A stretch of 64,000 bases of DNA from Miscanthus floridulus (taxonomy: Eukaryota; Streptophyta; Magnoliopsida; Poales; Poaceae), in contig NC_089598.1 of NCBI RefSeq assembly GCF_019320115.1, positions 27,013,491-27,077,490 of the forward strand, given 5' to 3'. The notes beneath the pieces are model-generated. The model was not told the DNA's origin. It searched no databases and was given only the letters and a program-made list of their open reading frames with translations. Below, one piece after another: positions 1-9,470 of the stretch. A program made the position numbers and the translations under genes. Position 1 is the stretch's first letter, and each line of letters opens with the position of its first letter.

Positions 1-285
1 TGATCTACCTAAACCGGGTTGTTTACAAGACAAAGAAATACAGACAAAGTTGCTTACAAGTCACAGATGAAAGCCAGACAAGCACTCGTCAAATCAAGAA
101 AGTCTATCAAAACAACGATCTACATATACCGAGTTGTTTACACGGCACAAACGAAAACTAGGAAAGCACTCGACAGATCAAGAAAGTTTGTCAAAACAAC
201 GATCTACCTAAACCAGGTTGTTTACAAGACGAAGAAATACAGGCAAAGAAGACATCAACAAAAAATAAAGAATCTTCATTCAATC
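1..285 (+). repeat. Degenerate tandem repeat in element A
   Basis: A phrase like GATCTACCTAAACC followed by GTTGTTTACA recurs near 2, 116 and 201. The matching partner phrase with GCACTCG and ATCAAGAAAGT recurs near 90 and 165, giving units of about 85 to 113 bp. The open frame across it on the plus strand is a by-product of the repeat. It probably belongs to the untranslated zone between pol and the antisense ORF. Confidence 0.7.
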
Positions 286-329
286 TTCATTCAAAAAGAA
301 GTTTAGTGTTCTATTACAGAAGCTGGAGT

Positions 330-3300
330 ACAAAGGTCAATTACATGAAGCATTGTCATCAGGAGAAGAAATATCAATGTTAAGATTATCAACAATCCTC
401 CTTGCTAAATCTTCGACCTCAGGCTCCACCTTCTCAACAGCATCCAAATATTCTTGACTCTTGGCTTCATCAGCAACCTTGGACAAAGGAAACTCCGGAG
501 AAAGAACCTAGACCTGGGCAAGAACATTTCTAGTACATAGTTGGGTGCACCTCTTCACAAACTCCTAGAAATGGGTCGGCACTTGGGGAATAAACTGAGC
601 CCAAGATTGACCATCATCCGCTGAAGTCCGGAGAAGACCGGCTACTGACCGAAAGGATTTCCACAAAGCATTCCAGTTCTCAGTAGCCATCGCCAACTTG
701 CCAGTCAAGACTTCGACAGTTTTTTGGGCCTGCACAAGATCCCTGTCAGCTCCACGCCTAATCAACTTAGCAAGCGCAAGTTCTTCTTTAGCTCAAGTAA
801 TTACCTCCTCAGCCTTATTGTGGTTAGTATGAACAAGTGTCTTCATCTCCTCGATACCCTCCGAGAGCTTCTGCTTTTCAACTCGGAGAGCTAGACCAGG
901 TAACAAAAAAAACAAGTCAGCAGAAAAGGCAAATTTGAATACAAAAGGAAACAAAAAAGAACTCGCAATACCAGTACACTCTTTCTTCATGGCCTCCACA
1001 TTTTTCAAGGCCTCCTGGGCAGCTGCATCCCTCTACTTTTCTACCTCATCCACCTAGGCACGGAGAGCCTTCTCCTCCTTCTGATGCGTCTGACGCTTAG
1101 TCTCCAACTTGGCCCGACAGAGGTCAAGCTCTGCCTTTAGGGTACTCACCTCAGAAGATAACTTTTTCTTGGTTTCAGATGAGAAAAAGAAGCCGGTATG
1201 ATCATGAGAAAAAGACTAAGCAAAAAGAGAGAAAAAAAAACAAGACATAAGGACAGAAGAAAGACGAATATCCAAAGAAAGAACTTCAGAAAAAACTTAC
1301 CTGAAGCTTTTCCCCAAAAGAAGTCGCAAAGGTCGCCAAGTTTCCCCAGGCAGCGGTCAGCTCTAACAACCGATGAGTAGCATCAAATTGATGCAACACA
1401 TCATCATCCAAACGCGGAGCACCGATACCAAGAGAGGTAGAAGGAGAAGCCGGCATAGGCAAAGAAGGCAAAACCAGGGCCATATCCTAGGAAGCCTCGG
1501 CTACCTCCTCAGATGGATCCACCCCCATGACCACGGTCACCCCCGGAGTTAGTAGATCCGAAGCAGCATGATCACCAGGGGGCCCCGTCTCCCTCACAGC
1601 CACCTCACCGACCGTACTTTCCGAGTCCTTTGACTCAGTACGCAGGGGCGCACCAGAGGACTGACAAGAGGGTGGCTGAGGAGTAAGAGAAGGAGAGGGT
1701 CTGCAAGATGATAAGAAAACTCAACGATAAGAATATGAGTCAGGAAAAAGAAAACAGAAGCAAAGAAGCATAACAAGGAATCACTCACTCAGCAACCCTC
1801 TTCTTCAGAAAACCAACAGAGGACCTAAGAGGGGGAACTATAGCGGCAAAAACATCACCGCCACCCTATGACAGGAGCAGCGTGGCCGGTACTGGAGCCC
1901 CAGAAGAACTCGAACCCGATGATCGCTTACTACAAGAGAACAAGACCAAAGTCAAAACAAAAAGATGGGTTCAACAACAGGAAAACAAGAAAACAACTCA
2001 CCAATGAGTAACAAGGGCCGCATCATCATCCTCTTCTTCCTCACTCTCGACCAAGGCCACCATAGCACCAGCTAAAAAAGGACAAAAGTACTCGGCCAAA
2101 GAAAAAACAAACAACAAAAGGATAGAGTGTATTAATATGCTCACCTAAGAGCATGCTAGCTACAACAGAGTACCTCGATGAGTACTCGAATGGCAAGACT
2201 TCTTGGCAGCAGATAGAGTAGAAGAACTATCTGCTCGCCCCCTCTTTCTGATAGTACAAGGAGCTCGAGGAACTGGATGTGGAACATACTCTACATATAC
2301 ATCAAGGTTTGAGGAAGAAATGCTAGGAAATATTGTGGTGGTTTGAAACTTACTGGTCAAGGATGCCCCAGCAAGACTACCCCTAGCCTCCACATTTGCA
2401 GGGCAATCATCAAGGGGAATCGGATCAGCGAAATTACGCCCCAATTCCTCTAAAAGAGTAAAACAACAAGACAAGGAAGATTAAGCAAAAAGTGGATATA
2501 AAAAAAGACTCAAAAGTACCCACATAAGAAAAGAACAACTCACAGTAGGGGGCGGGTTGTTAGCACTGTACTCAAGGACAGCAAGCGGGATGACGCTTAC
2601 TCCTTTCAGCATCTTCTAAAGACGCTCGAGCACCTCCTCATCAGTCAACTCAAGGGTAGGGACCATATGAGAAGGGTCCTCTGCCCTAGAATACTCAAAA
2701 CCGTAATTTTCTCGCTCCTTCAGAGGTTGAACTCGGCGGTGAAGAAAACTAGAAATAATCCTAAAGCCGGTCAAGCCTTGCTGTTTTAGAGTACAAATCC
2801 TCTCAAGAAATGGCTTGATCGCCTGGACCTTAGCCGTCGTCATAGGATTCTTTTCCCATCGGTCATTAACCAAAGGACCAGATCTAGAATGAACGGAAAG
2901 AGGAGGAATCAAATTGGCGACATAAAACCAGTCTGCACGCCAATCCCTCGTAGAATCAACCAGGTCATAGTCAAAGAATTTGCTCTTAAGACCCTAGCAA
3001 AACTAAATCCCGTAGCCATCAAGAACATTGGTGTCATCGTGGCGGGGTTGTGGCTTCAGACAAAAGAAGTAACGAAAGAGAGAAAGAGAAGGAGGAATTC
3101 CAAGGAAAGTTTCACAAAGATGAATGAAAATAGAAAGATGAAAGACAGCATTGGGAGCAAGATGGTTCAGGCTAATCCCAAAATAGTTGAGAAATCGGTG
3201 AAGAAAAGCAGAAACAGGAAGGCAGAGTCCGGCATGGATAAAGGAGACGAAAAGAATAATCTCACTAAGACCTGGAGTAGGAACCCGATGCTCGCCGGGA

Positions 3301-3503
3301 GCTCTCTAATAAGCAATGTCCTTGCTCTAAATCAGACCATCGCTAACAAGCTCACGAAGCTAATCTTCAGTCGTTGTTGGAGCCGGCCAAATCTTCTGAG
3401 TAGCCCTCAAGGCCATAAACTCTTGATTCTCAATCACAGAAAGTGATGCCTCCTCATCTACAAAGGCTACCTGGGACTTGCTCGCTAATTTTTTCCTACC
3501 CAT
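330..3503 (-). pseudogene. Antisense accessory ORF of element A, PF04195-like (putative gypsy-type transposon domain), spliced and broken
   Basis: Reading the minus strand from an ATG at 3503, the frame matches the plant domain named 'putative gypsy type transposon' (PF04195): a stretch with LFVSFIHAGLCLP (around 3200-3240), then a segment with LHRFLNYFGI and a later WRADWFYV motif near 2940. In-frame stops interrupt it, several of them TAG where glutamine is expected (first at 3362). GT-AG introns are readable: a donor GTGAGT at 2543 with an acceptor at 2450, and a second donor GTAAGT at 2353. The 3' part (about 330-1180) reads as Lys/Glu-rich coiled coil. Function is unknown. It lies opposite to the element's own transcription, between pol and the 3' LTR. 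The exact exon set downstream of 2353 and the 3' end are not resolved. Confidence 0.7.
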
Positions 3504-3889
3504 ATACTAGCGGGAGCAATAAAGAACTAGGAGGCAATGATGATTCGGACAGCGGCACTGAGATGACGGCAACAATGGCGGCGATGGAAGTTTGAAGACT
3601 AGGGTTTCAAGGGAAAATCAGGGCAGTAAATAAAAAGAAGAGGAAAGACCCTTAAATAGATTTTACACCAGTAAAAACACGGCCCACCAGGCCCATTTTA
3701 ACATGGCATGAGGACGCAACGGTCCATTTACTGACACAACTAAAATGACGGACGACACAAATCCACACAATGGTACAGTTCAACGGGTAGATTTCAGACT
3801 TATCCATCCAGCACCACGGCGAAGTTATCATATTGCTACAAAAAGAACCTAGGTATACACTCGGGGGATGCAATAGAAAAAGCTTTCAG

Positions 3890-4501
3890 TCATTTGAACA
3901 ACTCAAATTCAAGACCCTCCAACTTTTTGTTCCAAATAGTAAGAGGCTCGAGGGCTACACTCAGTGAGTGCACTTTTTCCTTCAAAAAAAGCGCACATCA
4001 CTCAGAAGACTTCCTCAAGATAGCAGTCTTTCAAATAACATAAGATTCAAGACCCTCCAACTTTTTGTTCCAAATAGCAAGAGGCTCGGGGGCTACACTC
4101 AGTGAGTGCACTTTTTCCTTCAAAAAAAAGTGCACATCACTCAGAAGACTTCTTCAAGAAAGACCACTTCAAGGCCACATGACAAAAGAACCCGGACATA
4201 GCTATATCCGAGCTCTTTTTGACAAAGAAGCCGGGTATATGCTTAGGAGCCCTTCGACGAAGAATCAGAGTGATTTCAAGAGAAGACCCTCTAGCTCCTT
4301 GTGCCAAACAGCAAGAGGCTCGGGGGCTACACCCAAATGGGAGTACTTTTTCTTCAAAAAGGTACACACCACACGAAGATCTCATGAAGCGCTACACAGT
4401 TTCACTCAAGAAAGCACTCGGACAACGCTTGTTCCTGCTCGACAAGACCTGAAGGAACAAGACGAGGCTTCTAGAGCTCAACCATGAAGTGCTCGGGGGC
4501 T
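3890..4501 (+). repeat. Reiterated polypurine-like units before the 3' LTR of element A
   Basis: The phrase AAGAGGCTCG(G/A)GGGCTACAC occurs near 3941, 4080 and 4313. A shortened version, GCTCGGGGGCTT, at 4491-4502 touches the LTR and is the likely functional polypurine tract. Each copy is preceded by CAAGACCCTC-like text and followed by a segment with GCACTTTTTCC or a diverged version. Units are about 140 to 235 bp. Short ORFs across them are not genes. Confidence 0.75.
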
Positions 4502-4895
4502 TGTCGGTGCGGGACCCACGGGATACGCCGCAAGGAAGGGAGAAGATCTAGTCTAACTAGGATTCTTCCCATGTGATCTTAGTAGTAGTAGTAGTATTCT
4601 ATAATCCTACTAGGAACTCTTATTGTAAACTGACTAGGATTTTGACCTCCTAACTATATAAAGGAGGGCAGGGTTCCTAGAGAGACAACTTTTACAACAG
4701 AGCACTTCACAATCAATCCAACGCAAAGGCTAACGCCGACAGGATGTAGGGCTATTACTCGATCAAAGATTGAGGGCCCAAACCAGGATAAATTGACTGT
4801 CTCTTGCGTTTACCGTCGAGTTCTGCATACACTGAAGCCCGAACAAACTGCCCCGGGTACCCCTGTGGTAGGCTATCGGTGGTGAAACATTGACA
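4502..4895 (+). repeat. 3' LTR of element A with TATA box
   Basis: The 394-bp repeat begins TGTCGGTG and ends TTGACA, a slightly decayed inverted terminal pair. TATATAAA lies at 4655-4662, followed by a purine-rich GGAGGGCAGGG, in the layout of a U3 promoter. A short (TAG)n run lies near 4580-4597. The partner 5' LTR is outside the window, so the boundary rests on the terminal motif and the tract before it. Confidence 0.75.
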
Positions 4896-4904
4896 GGGGC
4901 ATTT

Positions 4905-5780
4905 TGATGAGGACATGACACCCCACGCATATGACCATGTTTGGCACATGGTATGGAGGGGTAGGAGGCAAGCAAGGGTTTCCAAGTCAAGAAGGAGGTC
5001 CGAGGCTAATTCGGTTTGAGTCCCCGAGGTGGAGGCCCAAAGCAATTCAAGTTCGAGTCTGTCTCGGGTTTCAGGACCAGTCTGCCTTAAACTGGTCACC
5101 CAAGACGCATCCAGACTCCGTTTTCAATGATCCACATATGGATGGAAAGCTAATTGGATAAGAAAGCCAAACCAATTGGTTTCACATCAAAATACATTTG
5201 GAATCAACAGAAATCATCGAAACAAGTTAGCATCCAGAATCTGCCAGGGTGCTGTGACACCGTCTTTTGGTCCATTGGACCGTGTATCGTGTTTGGGCCC
5301 ATTAGGGGACGCATCCAGGGGGGTGATGCCCAAGACTCTATAAATAGCAGCCATCGCTCTTCTTAGGGTTTGGGTTTTGTTTAGTTCTTGATTTCCTCGT
5401 GAAACAGACGTCGTTTTGCTGCAACTGTCGCCGCCAAGGCCGTTTGCTGTGAACCGGGGCCCCAGTTCTTGATCTTGTTCGCCTATGGCGATTAGTCCTT
5501 TCGAATAAAGACTTGAACTCTTTCTCATTATCATAAGCCTCATATTTATTTGCAATTTTAGATTACGTTTATCTCGTTCTTGCTTGTGTTCTCGATTCGC
5601 TTGCAGGAAAGCCTTCTCGGCGAGGTCAATCGCGTTCGCGTGGTTGATAACCAATAGAGCAGTGGTGTAACGGTTGCAGGGGTCCGAATCAATCTTGGTT
5701 CGAAGCCTAGATCGTGAATATCGAGTCTCCACCAATCGACGCTATCATACCTTTCGGAAGATCGGGCCTAGTCTACATCA
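4905..5780 (+). repeat. 5' LTR of element B
   Basis: It matches 8023-8897 over its whole length with scattered, mostly transition differences. A TATA box TATAAATA lies at 5339-5346 after a GGGGTGATGCC stretch, in the expected U3 position. Open frames on either strand recur in both LTRs and are not genes. Confidence 0.9.
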
Positions 5781-5782
5781 AG

Positions 5783-5794
5783 TGGTATTAGAGC
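5783..5794 (+). other. Primer-binding site of element B (initiator-Met tRNA type)
   Basis: TGGTATTAGAGC begins 2 bp after the 5' LTR. It matches the usual plant tRNA-iMet primer site TGGTATCAGAGC except for one C-to-T change. Confidence 0.85.
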
Positions 5795-6730
5795 CCTTGT
5801 TGTCCGTTAGGTATAACTTTGTTTTCCCCTTTAGATTGCTACTGTTTTTGTTTTACCTATTGTCCATAAAAGGCCAAAAAAATATACACTATCACATATC
5901 TCTAGTCCTATAGCCCCGTTGTGCCTTTGCAATTTTTCTAATTTCAGTTTGCTTTATTGAACTATCGTCCCTCGCCGCGTCTAAGTGTTTGTTGTGTTCT
6001 GATCTTGTTCTTGGTCTTGTGTCAAGTCTTGTTTCCAAGTGTGGCTTGCATCAGATTGATCTCCAGTTTTTCTTTGGATCTAAAATAGTCACGGAGTGGG
6101 TTGTGTGATTGAGTTTGTTTTGTCTAGCAATTCCTTCTACGGCTTCCTCGGTTAAGTATTTTTCTTCCACGGTGGAAATATCTAAAGTCTAATCTCTTAT
6201 GTGCGGTACTTTTGTGAGATAAAAAACATAAAACAAAGAAAAAGGCAAAGAGGTGCAAAAACCAAAAGAAGGAAAAAAAAAGCCGCACCTAAAAACAGAG
6301 AGAGAAAATAAAGAAGGAAAAAAAAGTTCAGAAGTGCTTGCATCCTTTTGAGTCCTTGTGCTGAGTTGTATTGTATTATTTGCTTGAACTAGGTTCAGGA
6401 TGAGTTTAGGCTAGCGACATAGACTAGCTTGGGACTACTTTTCAATTTTGCAATTTCTGAATTAAATTATTGCTATTCCTTGCTACTATATTGTGCCTGT
6501 CCAAGCTCCACTTTCTTTTAATCAAGTACAGGCCGCCTTGCAACTGTTACACTCAAGCTACAACGGTATCACAGTCACCAACCAATTGCACCGCCTGTTG
6601 CTTTGGTAAGAACACTTGTAAGACCATGGTAAGACGCTTGAGAGTTGAGTGCCTTGTTTTTCCTTATCCACATCCTATAGTAGTTCATAGGAAAATACAT
6701 ACTTGTGTATTTTCTTGTTTGATTCTAACA
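5795..6730 (+). other. Long untranslated leader of element B
   Basis: About 0.9 kb of pyrimidine-rich, then A-rich DNA (GAAAAAGG-type runs near 6230-6330) with no supported coding frame. It probably holds the packaging or dimerisation signal, but none can be identified by eye. Confidence 0.5.
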
Positions 6731-7636
6731 ATGACAGGATGTTCATATCAACCAACTTATGATGGTATAGGTGCTGATGAATACATGGAGTGGGAAATTG
6801 CCATAGATAATATATTTGCTACTCGCTTTATGTGTCCAAGGAGGAAGGTAAAAAATGCATCTAGTGTTTTGCAACATTCTGCTTTATCTTGGTGGGAGTC
6901 TTTAGATCCTTCTGATAAACCTCAAACTTGAAATGATATGAAAGATCTTATGAGAGAAAATTTTGTTAATCCATCTCTTGTAATTAATTCAAATGATGAG
7001 GTGCATCAACTAGATCAATCGCTTGTTATTCCTTCTGCTATGCCTAACCTTTTGTAGGACAATGTACAAAAGCGCGAGGATGACATGACAAAAAATGAGG
7101 TGCTCACAGTCTTATGTGACAATTCAGAACCATCAACTATTACTCCTGCTGAACATGAGAGCAAAGGTAAAACCCACGATGCTAAACTCATGGAAGGTGA
7201 GAGTTCTCTTGATGTTCTGAATTTTTCCACCAATCATGCTATAATAGAGCAAATTTTAGTGGAGCCTTCGCTTGATTTATCTTTGTCCCATGATAATTTA
7301 CTTGATGTTCCTTGTGATAAAGATGAATTGGTTGATAAGGCTTCAGTTTTACATGTTTTGGAACCAACCACTTGTGCTGAAAATAAACATGTTATTCATA
7401 TTGCTACTAAAACTGATGAGTTCAAACTGTTGTCTTCTTTACATACTTTGGGTTACATTGAATTTGCTGTTTTATGTAACCTAGATTGTTTGGAGGAGAG
7501 CCTATTTGAATATGTTGATTTGTCTTGGTTTTCTAAACATACATATCATGTTATTGGCAAATATAACAACAAGGGACAATATATGATACATCGAGTATAC
7601 ATTCGTAGCAATATGAATTCTCCTTTTGTTGTATAA
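6731..7636 (+). pseudogene. Gag-like ORF of element B with two nonsense codons
   Basis: One continuous frame of 302 codons runs from ATG 6731 to the stop at 7634. It is interrupted only by TGA at 6929 and TAG at 7055, both consistent with a single transition from TGG and CAG. The N-terminal 65 residues carry a retrotransposon-gag-like helix pattern with SALSWWESL (compare the Gypsy gag motif A-WW). The C-terminal part ends with a conserved-looking stretch around YHVIGKYNNKGQYMIHRVYI and matches no domain I know. There is no zinc knuckle and no protease. It is the only coding capacity of the element; a structural role is inferred. Confidence 0.65.
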
Positions 7637-8010
7637 GATTATGATCGTTTAGAGGTAAGCCATAATAATACAAACATTTTCTCATGTTCCTCAAAGAAAC
7701 AAGTTCACTTCTAAGAAGGGGAGCATTGTTGGTTGCTACCTATGTCTGCTAGATCATCTATTCCTATATTGTCTTTGGTTAGTTCTAATCTTTTGCAGGA
7801 TAGTGTTGACATACATCGTGTGCATTCAGATCATGGAGTCTACATGCTTGCTGAAATTTTTATGCGAGATGACATGCTACAAACTTGGAAACATGGTCAC
7901 GTTCCTTCTCACAATTATTTCAGTTCTCTTTATTTTCACAACCCTGTTCTCCTTTATGTTGTGCAGGATCAGTTTCAAGCACAATCGACGTTGAGGACGG
8001 CTTTTCATCA

Positions 8011-8022
8011 AGAAGGGGAGGA
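8011..8022 (+). other. Polypurine tract of element B
   Basis: AGAAGGGGAGGA lies directly against the 3' LTR start at 8023 and is the expected plus-strand primer. Confidence 0.85.
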
Positions 8023-8897
8023 TGATGAGAACATGACACCCACGCATATGACCATGTTTGGCACATGGTATGGAGGGGTAGGAGGCCAGCAAGGGTGTCC
8101 AAGTCAAGAAGGAGGTCCGAGGCTAATTCGGTTTGAGTCCCCGAGGTGGAGGCTCAAAGCAATTCAAGTTCAAGTCTGTCTCGGGTTTCAGGACCAGTCT
8201 GCCTTAAACTGGTCACCTAGGATGCATTCGGACTCCGTTTTCGATGATCCACATATGGATGGAAAGATAATTGGATAAGGAAGCCAACCCAATTAGTTTC
8301 ACATCAAAATACATTTGGAATCAACGGGAATCATCGAAACAAGTCAGCGTCTAGAATCTACCAGGGTGCTGCGACACCGTCTTTTGGTCCATTGGACCGT
8401 GTATCGTGTTTGGGCCCATTAGGGGGCGCGTCCAGGGGGGTGACACCCAAGACTCTATAAATAGCAGCCGTCGCTCTCCTTAGAGTTTGGGTTTTATTTA
8501 GTTCTTGATTTCCTCGTGAAACAGACGTCGTTTTGCTGCAACTGTCGCCGCCAAGGCTATTTGCTGTGAACCAGGACCCCAGTTCTTGATCTTGTTCGCC
8601 TATGGCGATTAGTCCTTTTGAATAAAGACTTGAACTCTTTCTCATTATCATAAGCCTCATATTTATTTGTAATTTCAGATTACGTTTATCTCATTCTTGC
8701 TTGTGTTCTCGATTCGCTTGCAGGAAAGCCTTCTCGGCGAGGTCAATCGCGTTCGCGTGGTTGATAACCAACGGAGCAGTGGTGTAACGGTTGCAGGGGT
8801 CTGAATCAGTCTTGGTTTGAAGCCTAGATTGTGAACATCGAGTCTCCACCAATCGACGCTATCATACCTTTCGGAAGATCGGGCCTAGTCTACATCA
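8023..8897 (+). repeat. 3' LTR of element B
   Basis: It mirrors the 5' LTR (TGATGAG to ACATCA) and carries the TATA box at 8456-8463. It is followed by the second copy of the CATTT target duplication. Confidence 0.9.
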
Positions 8898-8929
8898 CAT
8901 TTTATCTCGAGGTGTTTGTGCACGCTTAG

Positions 8930-9310
8930 GAATGTATGCATCACCGAGGAGGCACTGTCGATCGCCTGTGGTGCAAAGCACTACTGCTAATGCATACTTG
9001 GGGATATAGACATCACCAAGGAGCCGCTACTGATTGCCCATGGCACAGAGCGCTATGCTCTTGCATACTTGGGGATATAGGCATCACCAAGGAGCCGCTG
9101 CCGATCGCCCATGGTGCGGAGCGCAATGCTCATGCATACTTGGGGATATAGGCATCACTAAGGAGCTGCTGCCAATCACCCACGGCGCAGAGCGCTATGC
9201 TCATGCATACTTAGGGTTATAGGCATCACCAAGGAGCCACTGTCGATCGCCCATGGTGTGGAGCGATACTGCTCATACATACTTGGGTGCTAGGTCGAGG
9301 ACGGGGCTGC
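8930..9310. repeat. Five-unit tandem repeat, about 72 bp, in the 3' region of element C
   Basis: The phrase GCATACTTGGGGATATAGG with minor changes recurs near 8991, 9064, 9135, 9206 and 9278. Each is followed by CATCACCAAGGAGC and GATCGCCCATGG-like text. The units are head-to-tail with no unique spacers. Repeats of this kind are common in the untranslated 3' part of Tat elements. Confidence 0.85.
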
Positions 9311-9470
9311 TTATGGGTAATGATAGAATGCGTTGTCTCAAAGATGTTTAGCATGGAGAAATAAGTATTTCTAGAAAAATTATGGAAAGCAAATGGAGAA
9401 AACATCACGAATAGAATCATTATTGAAATGCATATATGCGTAAAAAGGTACATATCTTTTGTAGGACGTC

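Larger units (their letters stand above)
1..4895 (+). mobile_element. Element A: 3' part of a Tat-lineage Ty3/Gypsy retrotransposon, cut by the window edge
   Basis: The plus-strand order is tandem repeats, a large antisense ORF, reiterated polypurine-like units and a 394-bp LTR. Grass Tat-lineage elements (RIRE2, Grande type) are known to carry an extra ORF between pol and the 3' LTR, often antisense; the gag-pol part would lie left of the window. The LTR starts TGTCGGTGCGGG and ends TTGACA, and the tract before it contains CTCGGGGGCT, as is usual in this family. Immediately right of the LTR come a few bases of element C and then element B, so A is itself inserted in C. The family assignment is inference from structure and the PF04195-like ORF. 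Confidence 0.75.
4905..8897 (+). mobile_element. Element B: complete non-autonomous LTR retrotransposon, TSD CATTT
   Basis: Two direct LTRs of 876 and 875 bp flank a 2.24-kb interior that has a primer-binding site, one broken ORF and a polypurine tract. The 5-bp duplication CATTT lies at 4900-4904 and 8898-8902. The LTRs start TGATGAG and end ACATCA. No reverse transcriptase, RNase H or integrase motif is present, so mobilisation must have come from another element. By eye the LTRs differ by a few percent, so it looks older than the Tekay element in this window. It inserted 9 bp from the end of element A. Confidence 0.9.

Noticed and set aside
19..306. 95-codon plus-strand ORF
   Set aside because: The protein is a reflection of the tandem DNA repeat and lies in the 3' zone of element A.
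8930..9310. CRISPR-like regular repeats
   Set aside because: Whole 72-bp units repeat head-to-tail without unique spacers, in a plant retrotransposon 3' region.
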